From Robiginitomaculum sp. (lineage in GTDB: Bacteria; Pseudomonadota; Alphaproteobacteria; Caulobacterales; Maricaulaceae), in assembly GCA_030949705.1 (NCBI GenBank), contig JAUZSF010000022.1, forward strand, positions 124,001 to 188,000: a stretch of 64,000 nucleotides of DNA. The letters are read 5' to 3'. The notes beneath the pieces were generated by a model. It ran no database searches. It saw only the letters and a list, made by a program, of their open reading frames with translations, and was not told the DNA's origin. This document shows positions 18,820-27,142 of the stretch, piece by piece. The stretch's first letter is position 1, and each line of letters opens with the position of its first letter. The position numbers and the translations under genes are program-made.

Positions 18820-19197
18820 ATGAACAAAACTGCAATCGTACTCTATTCAGATCCAAAATCTGGATCTGATGACGCTGTTGGCCGGTTATTCAATGCCCTG
18901 TTTGTGGCCTATGAACTTAAGGAGAAAAAACAGGAAATTGCCCTGATCTTTCAAGGTGCTGGTGTGCGGTGGCCCAATGAACTGATCAAGCCTGAACACC
19001 CTGCACATGCACTTTATGAAGCGGTTAAAGACAGCATTGTTGGAGCATGTCAGGGGTGTGCGGACGTTTTTGGGGCAGCAGAAGGGGTGAAGGCTTCGGG
19101 TGTACAACTTGTCAGTGAAAAAGCCATTCCAGGCACTTCGGGCATAATTGATATCTCAAAATATATGGATGAGGGGTACCGCGTTCTAACGTTTTAG
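18820..19197 (+). CDS. DsrE-like family protein
   Basis: A 125-residue protein resembling the DsrE/DsrF-like fold: an N-terminal beta strand T-A-I-V-L-Y-S-D, a middle A-L-I-F-Q-G-A-G-V, and a Cys-containing segment G-A-C-Q-G-C-A-D-V-F. In DsrE proteins conserved cysteines can carry sulfur. The C-x-x-C here could act in sulfur transfer or thiol sensing, but this is inference. The start follows AAGGAGATTCC. It is transcribed away from the TetR gene, which probably represses it. Confidence 0.65.
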   Translation: MNKTAIVLYSDPKSGSDDAVGRLFNALFVAYELKEKKQEIALIFQGAGVRWPNELIKPEHPAHALYEAVKDSIVGACQGCADVFGAAEGVKASGVQLVSEKAIPGTSGIIDISKYMDEGYRVLTF

Positions 19198-20014
19198 TCC
19201 TTTCTGCATACGGCAACGCCATTGGGGGGTGGCGTTGTTTTTATAAAGAGATCGTCATGACGGATCCTTTTCATTCAGGTGAAATCCAAATTCAGGAACA
19301 GGTCGGTGTACGCGATGCCGCCTTGCGTCTCAGCCGGATGGTCGTCAATTACATCCCGCGGGGCGCCGCCCAGTTTCTAAACACACAAGAGGTCTGTGCT
19401 CTTGGCTGGACGGCACCAAATAAAGAACTGTGGGCGGGCATTCTGACTGGCGCTCTGGGGTTTGCGCACACCAGTGATAATGGTGCTTTGTTGCACTTAG
19501 ACCTGAGTAAGTTACATCACACACAACATGAAGCATTGGTTTCAGGCGCGCTAAAAATCGGTAATCAGACCGGGATGCTGTTCATAGACCTTTCCGATCG
19601 TCGCCGTTTACGCGTGAATGGCACCATAGACAGACTTTTTGAAACACAGCTAACAATCAAGGTTGAGGAGGTTTTTCCAAACTGTCCTAAATATATTCAA
19701 CGCCGCCTCGCAAGGAGATTAGATTCCACAAATGCCCTGTCCAGCCTCAGCGAAGGTACATCTCTGACCAATGACATAATAAACTGGGTTACGATTGCTG
19801 ATACTTTTTTTGTTGCCAGCGCCCATCCCGATGGCCGCACAGACGTATCTCACCGGGGCGGCAAACCGGGCTTTGTTCGTGTGCAAGAAGGAAAATTATA
19901 TATACCCGATTATCAGGGAAACAATATGTTCGGCACATTGGGTGGTAATCCCCCCGAAAATTAGTGGTGTTCACGGGTAGAATTTTCTCGGCATGATAAT
20001 CTGAGGAGATTTTG

Positions 20015-20395
20015 ATGAAGAACAAACGATATAGCGATGCGCAGATCATGGGGATATTGAAGCAGGCCGAAAGCGGTGTGCCGGTATCTGAACTTTGCCG
20101 TGAACATGGCATGAGCAGCGCATCATTTTACAAATGGCGGGCCAGGTACGGCGGCATGGATGCATCGATGATTTCGGAACTGAAGGCGATGGCTGAAGAG
20201 AACCGCCGCCTGAAGCGGATGTATGCGGATGTGAGCATGCAGAATGATCTGCTGAAGGAAGCCCTTGGAAAAAGCGCTAAGGCCGTCTCAGCGCAAAGAG
20301 ATGGCCATGAAAGCGGTTGCCCACCGTGGTGTCAGCATTGCGCTGGCCTGCCGCGCATTTCAGATCAGCGAATGCTGTTATCGTTACGACCGTAA
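20015..20395 (+). CDS. IS3-family transposase OrfA
   Basis: The helix-turn-helix protein of the element: [16 protein letters not shown] at the start, [15 protein letters not shown], then a leucine-zipper-like E-E-N-R-R-L-K segment. It binds the IR ends. A good ribosome site (GAGGAG) precedes the ATG at 20015. In IS407 relatives OrfA ends at L-G-K-K-x. Here an A5 run at 20269-20273 sends the frame on to 20395, so the true end may be near 20280 if the run is one base short. Confidence 0.85.
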   Translation: MKNKRYSDAQIMGILKQAESGVPVSELCREHGMSSASFYKWRARYGGMDASMISELKAMAEENRRLKRMYADVSMQNDLLKEALGKSAKAVSAQRDGHESGCPPWCQHCAGLPRISDQRMLLSLRP

Positions 20396-21101
20396 ACTGG
20401 GTGATGAGAATGCCGAAATTGCGGGGTGGCTTGTGAAGTTGACCAGCAACCGCCGTACCTGGGGCTTTGGCTTGTGTTTTCTGTATTTGCGCAACGTGAA
20501 AGGCTTCGGCTGGAACCACAAGCGCGTGTACCGGATCTACCGGGAGCTGGAACTCAATTTGCGTATCAGGCCAAGGAAACGCTTGAAACGAGATAGACCG
20601 GACGCATTGGCGGTACCGGATGCACCCAACCATACGTGGTCAATGGATTTTATGGCTGATCAGCTTGCGGATGGTCGCCCGATCCGAACCCTGAACGTGC
20701 TGGATGACTTTAACCGTGAAGGATTGGGCATTGAAGTCGACTTCTCGCTGCCCGCCGAGCGGGTGGTGCGCAGCCTGAACCGGATTATTGAATGGCGTGG
20801 CAGGCCGCAGATAATCAGGGTCGATAATGGCCCAGAATATATCAGCGGCAAACTTATGGCATGGGCTGAAAGGATGGGCATTTACATCCAGTATATCCAA
20901 CCCGGCAAACCTCAGCAGAACGCTTATATCGAACGATACAATCGGACGGTTCGGCATGAATGGCTGGATCAAAACATTCTTGAAACCATAGAGGAGGCAC
21001 AAGAACAAGCCACACAATGGCTATGGACTTACAACAATGACCGGCCCAACATGGCCATCGGTGGGATAACTCCTGCTATGAAACTGAAACTAGCCGCGTA
21101 G
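20265..21101 (+). CDS. IS3-family transposase OrfB (DDE integrase domain)
   Basis: The catalytic part of the transposase, with an HTH_21-like N-terminus and an rve domain. The DDE residues can be placed: Asp in W-S-M-D-F-M-A-D, Asp in V-D-N-G-P-E-Y, and Glu in [10 protein letters not shown]. The end [12 protein letters not shown] is typical. It is normally made as an OrfAB fusion by a minus-one slip on an A-rich site. As written, the frames differ by plus one, which one extra A at 20269-20273 would correct. Confidence 0.88.
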   Translation: MEKALRPSQRKEMAMKAVAHRGVSIALACRAFQISECCYRYDRKLGDENAEIAGWLVKLTSNRRTWGFGLCFLYLRNVKGFGWNHKRVYRIYRELELNLRIRPRKRLKRDRPDALAVPDAPNHTWSMDFMADQLADGRPIRTLNVLDDFNREGLGIEVDFSLPAERVVRSLNRIIEWRGRPQIIRVDNGPEYISGKLMAWAERMGIYIQYIQPGKPQQNAYIERYNRTVRHEWLDQNILETIEEAQEQATQWLWTYNNDRPNMAIGGITPAMKLKLAA

Positions 21102-21332
21102 TTCTACAAGCGGACCCCATCAAAAATGGGGGGATTACCGGGTAATTTGATGGTCAATCCGTGCGCTGGGCTGGTATTTATGGATTTTGAACAAGGACGG
21201 CAATTACAGCTTACTGGCACAGTCAAGATCAATCTGCACGCAAAGAACGAGATGGAAGCTACGGGCGGAACCGGCCGGTGGTGGTGTTTCACACCAAAGC
21301 GATGGAAAGTGCGAACGCGATATACCCCAATA

Positions 21333-22667
21333 GGGGAGTATCCGAGACTTTGTGTATGGGATCTGTCCCATGCGGTTAGAACGGATCATTTATTGAACCG
21401 TTCGGGATAAAGAATAGCGAACTGGTTTCTGGCGGCAACCCACTCCCTGACACGGCGGCCTGTCTTTTCGAAGTTGCGTATGGCCAGATAAATCAGCTTG
21501 GTGGCGGCATCATCGGTTGGGAAGCTGCCCCGGGTTTTGGTGGTTTTTCGGATCACCCGGTTCAGACTTTCAATCGCGTTGGTGGTGTAGATGATTTTGC
21601 GTACCGCAGGTGGGAAGGCAAAGAACGGGATCACTTCCTGCCAGGCCCGCCGCCAGCTTGGGGCGATGGAGGGATATTTCTTGCCCCATTCCTCCTCAAA
21701 CGCATCCAGAGCTTTGGCTGCTTCCTCGTCATCCACAGCCCGATAAATGCGCCTCAGGCTTTTGGCCACAGCCTTGCGGTCTTTCCAGCCGCAAAAATTC
21801 AGGGAATGACGCACCAGATGCACGATACAGGTCTGGACAATGGTGTCCGGGAAGGCGGCGTTGATGGCGTCGGGAAAGCCCTTCAGGCCGTCCACAACGG
21901 CAATCAGGATATCCTCCACGCCCCGGTTCTTCAGGGTGTTCATAATGGAAAGCCAGAACTTGGCGCCTTCATGGTTTGCAATCCACAGCCCCAGAACCTC
22001 ACGCATCCCTTCAGGGGTGACGCCCAGGGCCACGTAAACCGCCTTGTTCTTAACCTGACGGCTTTCCGCATCGCGGATTTTGACCCGCAAGGCATCAAGA
22101 AAAACGATGGGGTAAACCGGCTCCAGCGCCCGGTTCTGCCAGTCCGAGACTTCCTCCAAAACCGCGTCAGTCACGCGGCTGATCAGATCGGCGGAAACAC
22201 GAAGACCATAGACTTCCTCAAGATGGGCACGGATGTCACGGGTCGACAGCCCAGCGGCATAAAGCCCGATGATTTTGTCATCCATACCATCGATCCGGGT
22301 CTGACCTCTTCTTGATCAGCTCTGGCTCAAAACTGCCGTCGCGATCACGCGGGATGTCAATCGGTAGCGCACCGTCATTACCCTTTAAGGTTTTGCGTGT
22401 GGCCCCATTGCGCCGATTGCCTTGCTGGCTGGCAGGCTCACCGTTCGGCTCATAGCCCAGATGCTCGGTCAGTTCCGCGCCCAGCATCCGCTCCATCAGG
22501 CGAACTTTCAGTTCCTTCATCAGACCCTGTTCGCCCAGCAAATCTTCAGGCCGATCAACACCCTTCAGTAATTGATCCAGTATGTCGTTGGATAATGTCA
22601 TTATCGTCATGCTCCTTCGTTGGTGAAGCATGGACCAAATTACTCATACACAAAGTTCAGACACTCT
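21333..22667 (-). mobile_element. IS256-family element
   Basis: A 1335-base element flanked by an 8-base duplication CCCCAATA (21325-21332 and 22668-22675), the usual size for this family. Both ends share an inverted G-A-G-T-x-T-C-x-G-A-x-ACTTTGTGTATG-type repeat (left 21333-21358, right 22642-22667). The transposase is on the minus strand and carries a frameshift, so the copy may be inactive. It is inserted in the 3' part of the PNPOx-family gene. Confidence 0.88.
21386..22601 (-). pseudogene. IS256-family transposase (Mutator type), frameshifted
   Basis: The N-terminal piece (22601 down to 22278) ends E-L-I-K-K-R-S-D, and the C-terminal piece (from about 22285 to 21386) resumes with G-M-D-D-K-I-I-G-L-Y-A-A-G. 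Together they make a normal transposase of about 400 residues. The C-terminal part keeps family landmarks: Asp in V-F-L-D-A-L-R-V-K, Asp in V-V-D-G-L-K-G-F, C-I-V-H-L-V-R-H, and the Glu region T-T-N-A-I-E-S-L-N-R. One extra base near 22304-22310 (AAGAAGAGG in the coding sense, not a simple homopolymer) causes the shift, so this could be a real inactivating mutation. Confidence 0.85.
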
Positions 22668-22716
22668 CCCCAATAGGCTGGGAACTGGTTGAACCATCTC
22701 CTTACAATCCCTGAAA

Positions 22717-23151
22717 TCAGGTCTTGATTCGTTTCAGCAGTCCTGAAAACAGCAAAATCGTTTTATCACCACTAAATAACCGGCCGCGTACAAACATAAG
22801 GCCGGATTTGGTCTTGCGCACCAATTCGCCGTCAGCCTCGATCCACTCACCGGGCCAGGCGGCGGCAACGAACTCGTTATTCATGGTAACCGTAACACCA
22901 TGATCACCCTCAAAGGCATGTTTGGATATGGCAAACAGCGCGCTGTCGGCAAAGGTCATCAACATGCCGCCATGCACCGCACCGCCACCATTGCAATGCT
23001 TCTTTTGGGCATAGAACGTAATCAGGCCCCGCCCCGGTTCTGGCGTATGGTCCTTGTGGATAAAAATAGGCCCGTTGATGTGTTCAAAACGGTCCTCATT
23101 AGACCATTGTTCATAGCCCGCGGGTGGTTGCACAGTGTTTTTCGTATCCAT
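22717..23151 (-). CDS. PaaI-family hotdog thioesterase
   Basis: A 144-residue hotdog-fold protein. H-C-N-G-G-G-A-V-H-G-G-M-L-M-T-F-A-D-S-A (about residues 52-71) matches the catalytic H-G-G-x-x-x-x-x-D pattern of PaaI/4-hydroxybenzoyl-CoA thioesterase-like enzymes, which hydrolyse acyl-CoA thioesters in the cytoplasm. Its length is normal. It converges with the interrupted PNPOx-family gene, two bases apart. Substrate unknown. Confidence 0.85.
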   Translation of the reverse strand: MDTKNTVQPPAGYEQWSNEDRFEHINGPIFIHKDHTPEPGRGLITFYAQKKHCNGGGAVHGGMLMTFADSALFAISKHAFEGDHGVTVTMNNEFVAAAWPGEWIEADGELVRKTKSGLMFVRGRLFSGDKTILLFSGLLKRIKT

Positions 23152-23221
23152 AGACAGGGCATAAATCCTTGGATGATGCAGCGCAACAAAAAATCATCAA
23201 TCCAAAGAATTTTCGTTCAGG

Positions 23222-24203
23222 TCAGGGCTTTAATTTCCACTTCCCCTTTGGTTTGAAGGCGTGAAAAACAAAGGCAAAGGTGACGTCATAGGGGGCCTCT
23301 ACCCACCTGCCATCCGGCCTGCGTTTTTGCACCGAAACCCCGGGCACCGGACGGCTGTCCTTGATGCTTTGCTGGTCCAATGCCGAGGCATGATCCCCTT
23401 CATAGCGAAGCCGCACATCGCCATCAGTCAGGCTTTGCTGATCCCGAATAAGGTTTAGTCCATAGGCAGTATCATCCACCACCACAACGCGCAGCATGGG
23501 CTCTATATTTTGGGGCAGATCCCCCACGATATAAAAACGGCTTTACCGCGCTGTCATAGCCCGCATAGGGATTGCGGCCATAGGGCCGCGCTTTGGGGTC
23601 ATTAGGCACCAGCACCTGTCCCTTGGGAAAACGTTTTTTGAAACGTTCAAAGGATTCCAGACGCGATGGCAGGGTTTTTAATTTGGTTTTGTTGAACCGG
23701 CCGACAATGGCATTGCCGGTAAATTGCTGCCACCAGGTTTCGCTCTCCCGGTCATACATAATCAGATTTGAATTTCGCAACATACCCGAGGTTCCGAAGG
23801 TCGGCGCCCCCTTGGCCCCCTTGATCCGACGGTCATAGACAATGGCTGAATTGCAAAGGGGGCAATAGGTAACGATCACCGGCACACCGCCAATCTCATC
23901 ATTGACGATTTCATGCCAGGTCAAAATGCGCAAGGGATAGGCCCGCGCCACGCCGTTGACCACCAGGCTGACCACTGGCTCATTGCCCGGCAGATCCGAG
24001 GCCGAAACCGGCATAAATTTAGGGTGATCAATGGATGGTATGCCATCTTTTGGTGGCCCGCCGGCCATAATGGATGAAAAATCAACACTGGAACGTTCAA
24101 AATCGGTTTTTGGCCATGCCTTCATAATCTTGCGAGACGGCCCGGCCAGTGCCGGTGCACTGGCCAGACCAACCAGAAATACCAACAGGGCAAAAATGCG
24201 CAT
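23222..24203 (-). CDS. DUF3179 domain-containing secreted protein (frameshift in this sequence)
   Basis: A protein with signal peptide M-R-I-F-A-L-L-V-F-L through A-L-A-G and the DUF3179 hallmarks: A-Y-P-L-R-I-L-T-W-H-E-I-V-N-D, V-T-Y-C-P-L-C-N-S-A-I-V-Y-D-R, and W-W-Q-Q-F-T-G-N-A-I-V-G. The frame from 24203 closes at 23472 in an altered tail; the true C-terminus (D-L-P-Q-N-I-E-P-M-L through G-K-W-K-L-K-P) is in the next frame, ending at 23222. Removing one base from the C5 run at 23521-23525 joins them as F-L-Y-R-G-D-L-P-Q, giving about 326 residues. GGGGAG precedes the ATG at 24203. The Y-C-P-L-C-N motif suggests metal or redox binding, but the function is unknown. Confidence 0.82.
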
Positions 24204-24329
24204 GATGAGCTCCCCACTTTTGCAGGCAAGTTTAGGATATTGCGTAAACACAAACCATTCACCTTTACGCGAGGGGAGCGCGCGCCTATATTGATTCTGC
24301 TGAGGGGCAATAGATACTGGAGAACCGCG

Positions 24330-24509
24330 ATGGAATTCGCTCTTGTTCCGCTATTGCTCTATTTTTTACCTTGGATAATCGCCCTGATCCGTGGTCACCA
24401 TAATGCGGGCGCCATCTTTTTATTGAATGTATTGCTGGGCTGGACCTTTATTGGCTGGATTGTCGCCTTTATCTGGTCATTTACCAGCATTCGCCGGTAT
24501 TATGTATAA
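24330..24509 (+). CDS. Superinfection-immunity-like small membrane protein
   Basis: A 59-residue protein with two hydrophobic helices. L-L-L-Y-F-L-P-W-I-I-A-L-I-R-G-H and I-F-L-L-N-V-L-L-G-W-T-F-I-G-W match the superinfection immunity protein family (as in phage T4 Imm), now known mostly as a widespread bacterial membrane protein of uncertain role. The start at 24330 is preferred over an in-frame upstream ATG at 24240 because the family begins at this point. It overlaps the next gene by eight bases. Confidence 0.75.
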   Translation: MEFALVPLLLYFLPWIIALIRGHHNAGAIFLLNVLLGWTFIGWIVAFIWSFTSIRRYYV

Positions 24510-24906
24510 AGGGCTTAGCGTTTTTATACTTGTTCTTATGGGCCTGAGCACGGCCCCTGCCCTGTCGCGGGACAAGCCGGCAATCCAGCGCCCGCCGGAC
24601 ACCACACGCAACCGCCTGCTGCTGGCCGATACTTTGGGGGCCATGCACTATCTGACCATTACCTGTTCCGGGCGTCTGGACCAGAGTTGGCGCGAACGCA
24701 TGGCGGAAATGCTGCAATTGGAACCTCTTAGCGCCTATGAACGCGAAGACCTGGTTGCAGCGTTCAATCATGGATTTCGCCAGCAAAAGCACGAATTTCC
24801 CCGCTGCACACCGCGCACGGTAAGCCAGATCATGGCGCAAAAACGCTTAAAAGCAGAACAAGGTCAATTTTTAACGACCGCGTTAGCAGATCCTTATCTA
24901 CATTGA
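24502..24906 (+). CDS. TIGR02301-family periplasmic protein
   Basis: A 134-residue protein with an N-terminal signal peptide (L-S-V-F-I-L-V-L-M-G-L through P-A-L-S) and the family pattern L-A-D-T-L-G-A-M-H-Y-L-T-I-T-C, W-R-E-R-M-A-E-M-L and L-V-A-A-F-N-H-G-F-R. I recognise this as the alphaproteobacterial TIGR02301 family of unknown function. Two conserved cysteines (T-I-T-C and F-P-R-C-T-P) could form a disulfide in the periplasm. The ATG at 24502 overlaps the preceding gene's end, so the two are probably translated together. Confidence 0.8.
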   Translation: MYKGLSVFILVLMGLSTAPALSRDKPAIQRPPDTTRNRLLLADTLGAMHYLTITCSGRLDQSWRERMAEMLQLEPLSAYEREDLVAAFNHGFRQQKHEFPRCTPRTVSQIMAQKRLKAEQGQFLTTALADPYLH

Positions 24907-24976
24907 GTTATATCCATAACCGTCAAGAGGCGAAAAATCGCCCGGACAGGTGAATGGATAACATGGGGTGGAGCCA

Positions 24977-25237
24977 ATGCGCGCCAGGGGCGAAGCTATA
25001 GCAGAATTACCAAAGAACGAGCAAAAAGATCAGGCACTGGATTTGATTCTGGATGCCTGGGATACAGCACTGGTGCGCGGATGCGAACCAGAGCAAATCG
25101 CCACATCAGCCATCTTTGCGGCCTTTGCGGATCTGATTGATGTCTATGGGGAAGATATTGTGGCCGAGATGGCCAATCGTTTGCCGGCCCGGGTTCGACG
25201 GGGCGAGTTTTCCATGCGCCAGGGGCCGGTTAATTAA
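24977..25237 (+). CDS. Conserved small protein of unknown function
   Basis: An 86-residue acidic, mainly helical protein: A-L-D-L-I-L-D-A-W-D-T-A-L-V-R-G and A-D-L-I-D-V-Y-G-E-D-I-V-A-E-M. There is no signal peptide or membrane segment. I recall similar short proteins in other Alphaproteobacteria, but no function. A GTG at 24968 is in frame and also possible; GGAG sits close to the ATG at 24977. The gene ends 17 bases before a strong terminator. Confidence 0.6.
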   Translation: MRARGEAIAELPKNEQKDQALDLILDAWDTALVRGCEPEQIATSAIFAAFADLIDVYGEDIVAEMANRLPARVRRGEFSMRQGPVN

Positions 25238-25253
25238 GCCAATCAAATAAAAA

Positions 25254-25286
25254 GGCCGGAGGTTTTCCTCCGGCCATTCATTTTTA
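25254..25286. terminator. Bidirectional rho-independent terminator
   Basis: GGCCGGAGG (25254-25262) pairs perfectly with CCTCCGGCC (25267-25275) around TTTT. T-rich sequence follows on the plus side and an A-run (T on the minus strand) precedes it, so it can serve both convergent genes. Confidence 0.88.
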
Positions 25287-25304
25287 TTACATGAATGCAG
25301 AGCG

Positions 25305-25670
25305 TTAGTCTGCACTTTCCCCATCATTATTATTGATGGTGACATTGCATTTCGATTTCAAATCGCCCCCCATGGCATTGAACTTTTCGTTCATGGCCTG
25401 CATTTTTTCAGGTGTGGCGCCCAAAGCAGCCAGCTTGGCATTGCGTTCATCGCTTCCATCTTCGGTAGTCGCCATGGCGTGCAACAAGGTATAATCATCT
25501 GCCGCCATATGCGATTTTACCAGATCAACAGCACAAGAACAGTTCTCGTCTGAATTGGCCTTGTCTTTCATACAGACCCCATGAAGATCTTCATCCATAG
25601 ATGCGGCAAATGCAGTGCCGGTAAAAGCCAGCGCCATAATCATGGATACAGTGGTAATTTTATATTTCAT
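25305..25670 (-). CDS. Small secreted protein of unknown function
   Basis: A 121-residue protein with a clear signal peptide ending A-F-A-A-S. The mature part is acidic and contains four cysteines: G-V-C-M-K, E-N-C-S-C-A-V-D and K-C-N-V, probably two disulfides in the periplasm. The run C-S-C-A-V-D-L-V-K recalls small cysteine-containing secreted proteins of Alphaproteobacteria, but I do not recognise a named family. An 18-base perfect palindrome lies immediately before its AGGAG ribosome site. Confidence 0.7.
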   Translation of the reverse strand: MKYKITTVSMIMALAFTGTAFAASMDEDLHGVCMKDKANSDENCSCAVDLVKSHMAADDYTLLHAMATTEDGSDERNAKLAALGATPEKMQAMNEKFNAMGGDLKSKCNVTINNNDGESAD

Positions 25671-25683
25671 TGTTTTTTCTCCT

Positions 25684-25701
25684 GTCAGGAACGTTCCTGA
25701 C
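25684..25701. promoter_or_regulatory. 18-base perfect palindrome upstream of the small secreted protein gene
   Basis: GTCAGGAACGTTCCTGAC is a perfect inverted repeat with no spacer. On the minus strand it abuts the AGGAG ribosome site of the 25305-25670 gene and lies in the 84-base gap after pyrC. It fits a dimeric repressor operator better than a terminator, since no T tract follows. Confidence 0.55.
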
Positions 25702-25754
25702 CCCCATAGGTTGAATAGCGCGAATCCGATCCTTCGGCAAATTCATTTTTGGGA

Positions 25755-27092
25755 TTATTTTTCTGCCAGCGCTTCCTCAAAATAGATGGGCTTGCCCTGG
25801 CCTGCACTTTCCAGCGCCCCATCGCGCATGACACTTTGCCCGCGAATAATGGTCGCCATGGGCCAACCGGTTACGGTTTTGCCATCAAACGGCGTCCAGC
25901 CGCTTTTGCTGGCACTATCTGCATCGGTAATTACGCGCACCGCCTTCATATCCACCAGGGTGAAGTCGGCATCATACCCCACCGCCATGCGGCCTTTGCC
26001 TGCCAAACCAAAAATGCGCTTTGGTCCGGCGCTGGTCAGATCCACAAAGCGCTGCAAAGTCAGGCGTCCTTTATTGACGTGATCCAGCATGATCGGCACC
26101 AGACTTTGCACCCCCGGCATGCCCGAAGGAGAAGCAGGATAAGGCTTTGCCTTTTCTTCCAGCGTATGGGGGGCATGATCGGATCCGATTACATCGACCA
26201 CCCCAAGGCGCAGTGCACTCCACAGCGCCGTGCGATGGTCATTGGTGCGAATGGGTGGGTTCATCTGCGCCCGGCCCTGTATGTTTTCATAACAGTCCGG
26301 CGCGCGCAGGGTCAGGTGTTGCGGCGTCACTTCCACCGTGGCGATATCTTTCTGGGCTTGTAAAAAGGCCATTTCTTCGGCCGTTGAAACATGCAACACA
26401 TGCACGCGCTTGCCCGCCTCACGCGCCAGCCGGATCAGGCGCTGGGTGGCCAGCAATGCTGCCTTGGCGTCGCGCACCTCTGGGTGAGAACTCCAATCGC
26501 CTTCACGGGCCAGTTTTTTGCGATCATTCAGGCGCATCTCGTCCTCGCAATGAAACGCGGCGCGGCGCGATATAGCGGCCAGAACCCGGGACACCCCTGC
26601 ATCATCGGCCACCAATAGCGAGCCGGTAGAGGCCCCCATAAACACCTTCACCCCGGCGCATCCGGGCACGCGCTCCAGATCGGGCAGCACATCGGCATTA
26701 TCGTTGGTCGCCCCAGCATAAAACGCATGGTCACAATGCATGCGCCCCTTGGCCAGTGATAATTTGTGTGCCAAGGCCTCTACGCTGGAGGTGGTGGGGC
26801 TGGTATTGGGCATTTCAAAAACGCCAACCACGCCGCCCAGCACCGCCGCGCGGGAACCACTTTCCAGATCTTCTTTATGGGTCGGTCCGGGTTCGCGAAA
26901 ATGTACCTGCGTATCGATCACACCGGGCAAGACATGCAAGCCCGTGGCGTCCACGCGTTTGCCCGCATCGGCACGACCAAGATCGCCAATGGCGACGATT
27001 TTGCCATCGCGCACCCCCACATCGCCGGGCCCGATGCCATCGTGATTGACCAGCGTGCCGCCGGTAATGAGCAGATCAAAAGATTCAGACAT
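25755..27092 (-). CDS. pyrC: Dihydroorotase (catalytic)
   Basis: A 445-residue class I dihydroorotase closing carbamoyl-aspartate to dihydroorotate. Visible sites: the metal motif D-T-Q-V-H-F-R-E-P-G (residues 60-69), the carboxylated-Lys region G-V-K-V-F-M-G-A-S-T-G, and the catalytic G-S-D-H-A-P-H-T-L-E-E-K. The first His of the usual H-x-H is Gln, which I believe is typical of an alphaproteobacterial subgroup; the remaining ligands are intact. The start at 27092 gives normal length. It is divergent from ygfZ. Together with pyrB-pyrC' elsewhere in the window, this is the gene expected to supply dihydroorotase activity. Confidence 0.9.
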   Translation of the reverse strand: MSESFDLLITGGTLVNHDGIGPGDVGVRDGKIVAIGDLGRADAGKRVDATGLHVLPGVIDTQVHFREPGPTHKEDLESGSRAAVLGGVVGVFEMPNTSPTTSSVEALAHKLSLAKGRMHCDHAFYAGATNDNADVLPDLERVPGCAGVKVFMGASTGSLLVADDAGVSRVLAAISRRAAFHCEDEMRLNDRKKLAREGDWSSHPEVRDAKAALLATQRLIRLAREAGKRVHVLHVSTAEEMAFLQAQKDIATVEVTPQHLTLRAPDCYENIQGRAQMNPPIRTNDHRTALWSALRLGVVDVIGSDHAPHTLEEKAKPYPASPSGMPGVQSLVPIMLDHVNKGRLTLQRFVDLTSAGPKRIFGLAGKGRMAVGYDADFTLVDMKAVRVITDADSASKSGWTPFDGKTVTGWPMATIIRGQSVMRDGALESAGQGKPIYFEEALAEK

Positions 27093-27142
27093 TTGTTGCG
27101 ACTCGCCTTGCGAAACAGGATTGGAAAGCGAATATAACCCAT

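Larger units (their letters stand above)
19944..21139 (+). mobile_element. IS3-family element (IS407-like group)
   Basis: A 1196-base element bounded by inverted repeats starting GGTAATCCCCCC at both ends and flanked by a 4-base duplication GGGT (19940-19943 and 21140-21143). Four-base duplications are typical of the IS407 group. It carries overlapping orfA and orfB. It sits inside the PNPOx-family gene. Confidence 0.9.
19257..22714 (+). pseudogene. Pyridoxamine 5'-phosphate oxidase-family protein interrupted by two insertion sequences
   Basis: The gene is in three pieces: 19257-19943, 21144-21332 and 22676-22714. Removing the IS3-type element with one GGGT copy joins N-N-M-F-G-T-L-G to N-L-M-V-N-P-C-A-G-L-V-F in frame. 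Removing the IS256-type element with one CCCCAATA copy joins R-Y-T-P-I to G-W-E-L-V-E-P-S in frame and reaches a stop at 22714. The restored protein is about 305 residues and matches the flavin-binding PNPOx-like split-barrel family (P-D-Y-x-G-N-N-M-F and G-L-x-F-x-D-F-x-x-G segments), possibly a flavin-dependent reductase. The present reading frame from 19257 stops at 19964, so the product should be non-functional. The stop lies two bases from the convergent thioesterase gene. Confidence 0.85.

Noticed and set aside
23472-24251. Treating the DUF3179 N-terminal piece and 23222-23527 as two separate genes
   Set aside because: The two frames join at a C5 run and together form one normal protein; the second piece has no start signals of its own.
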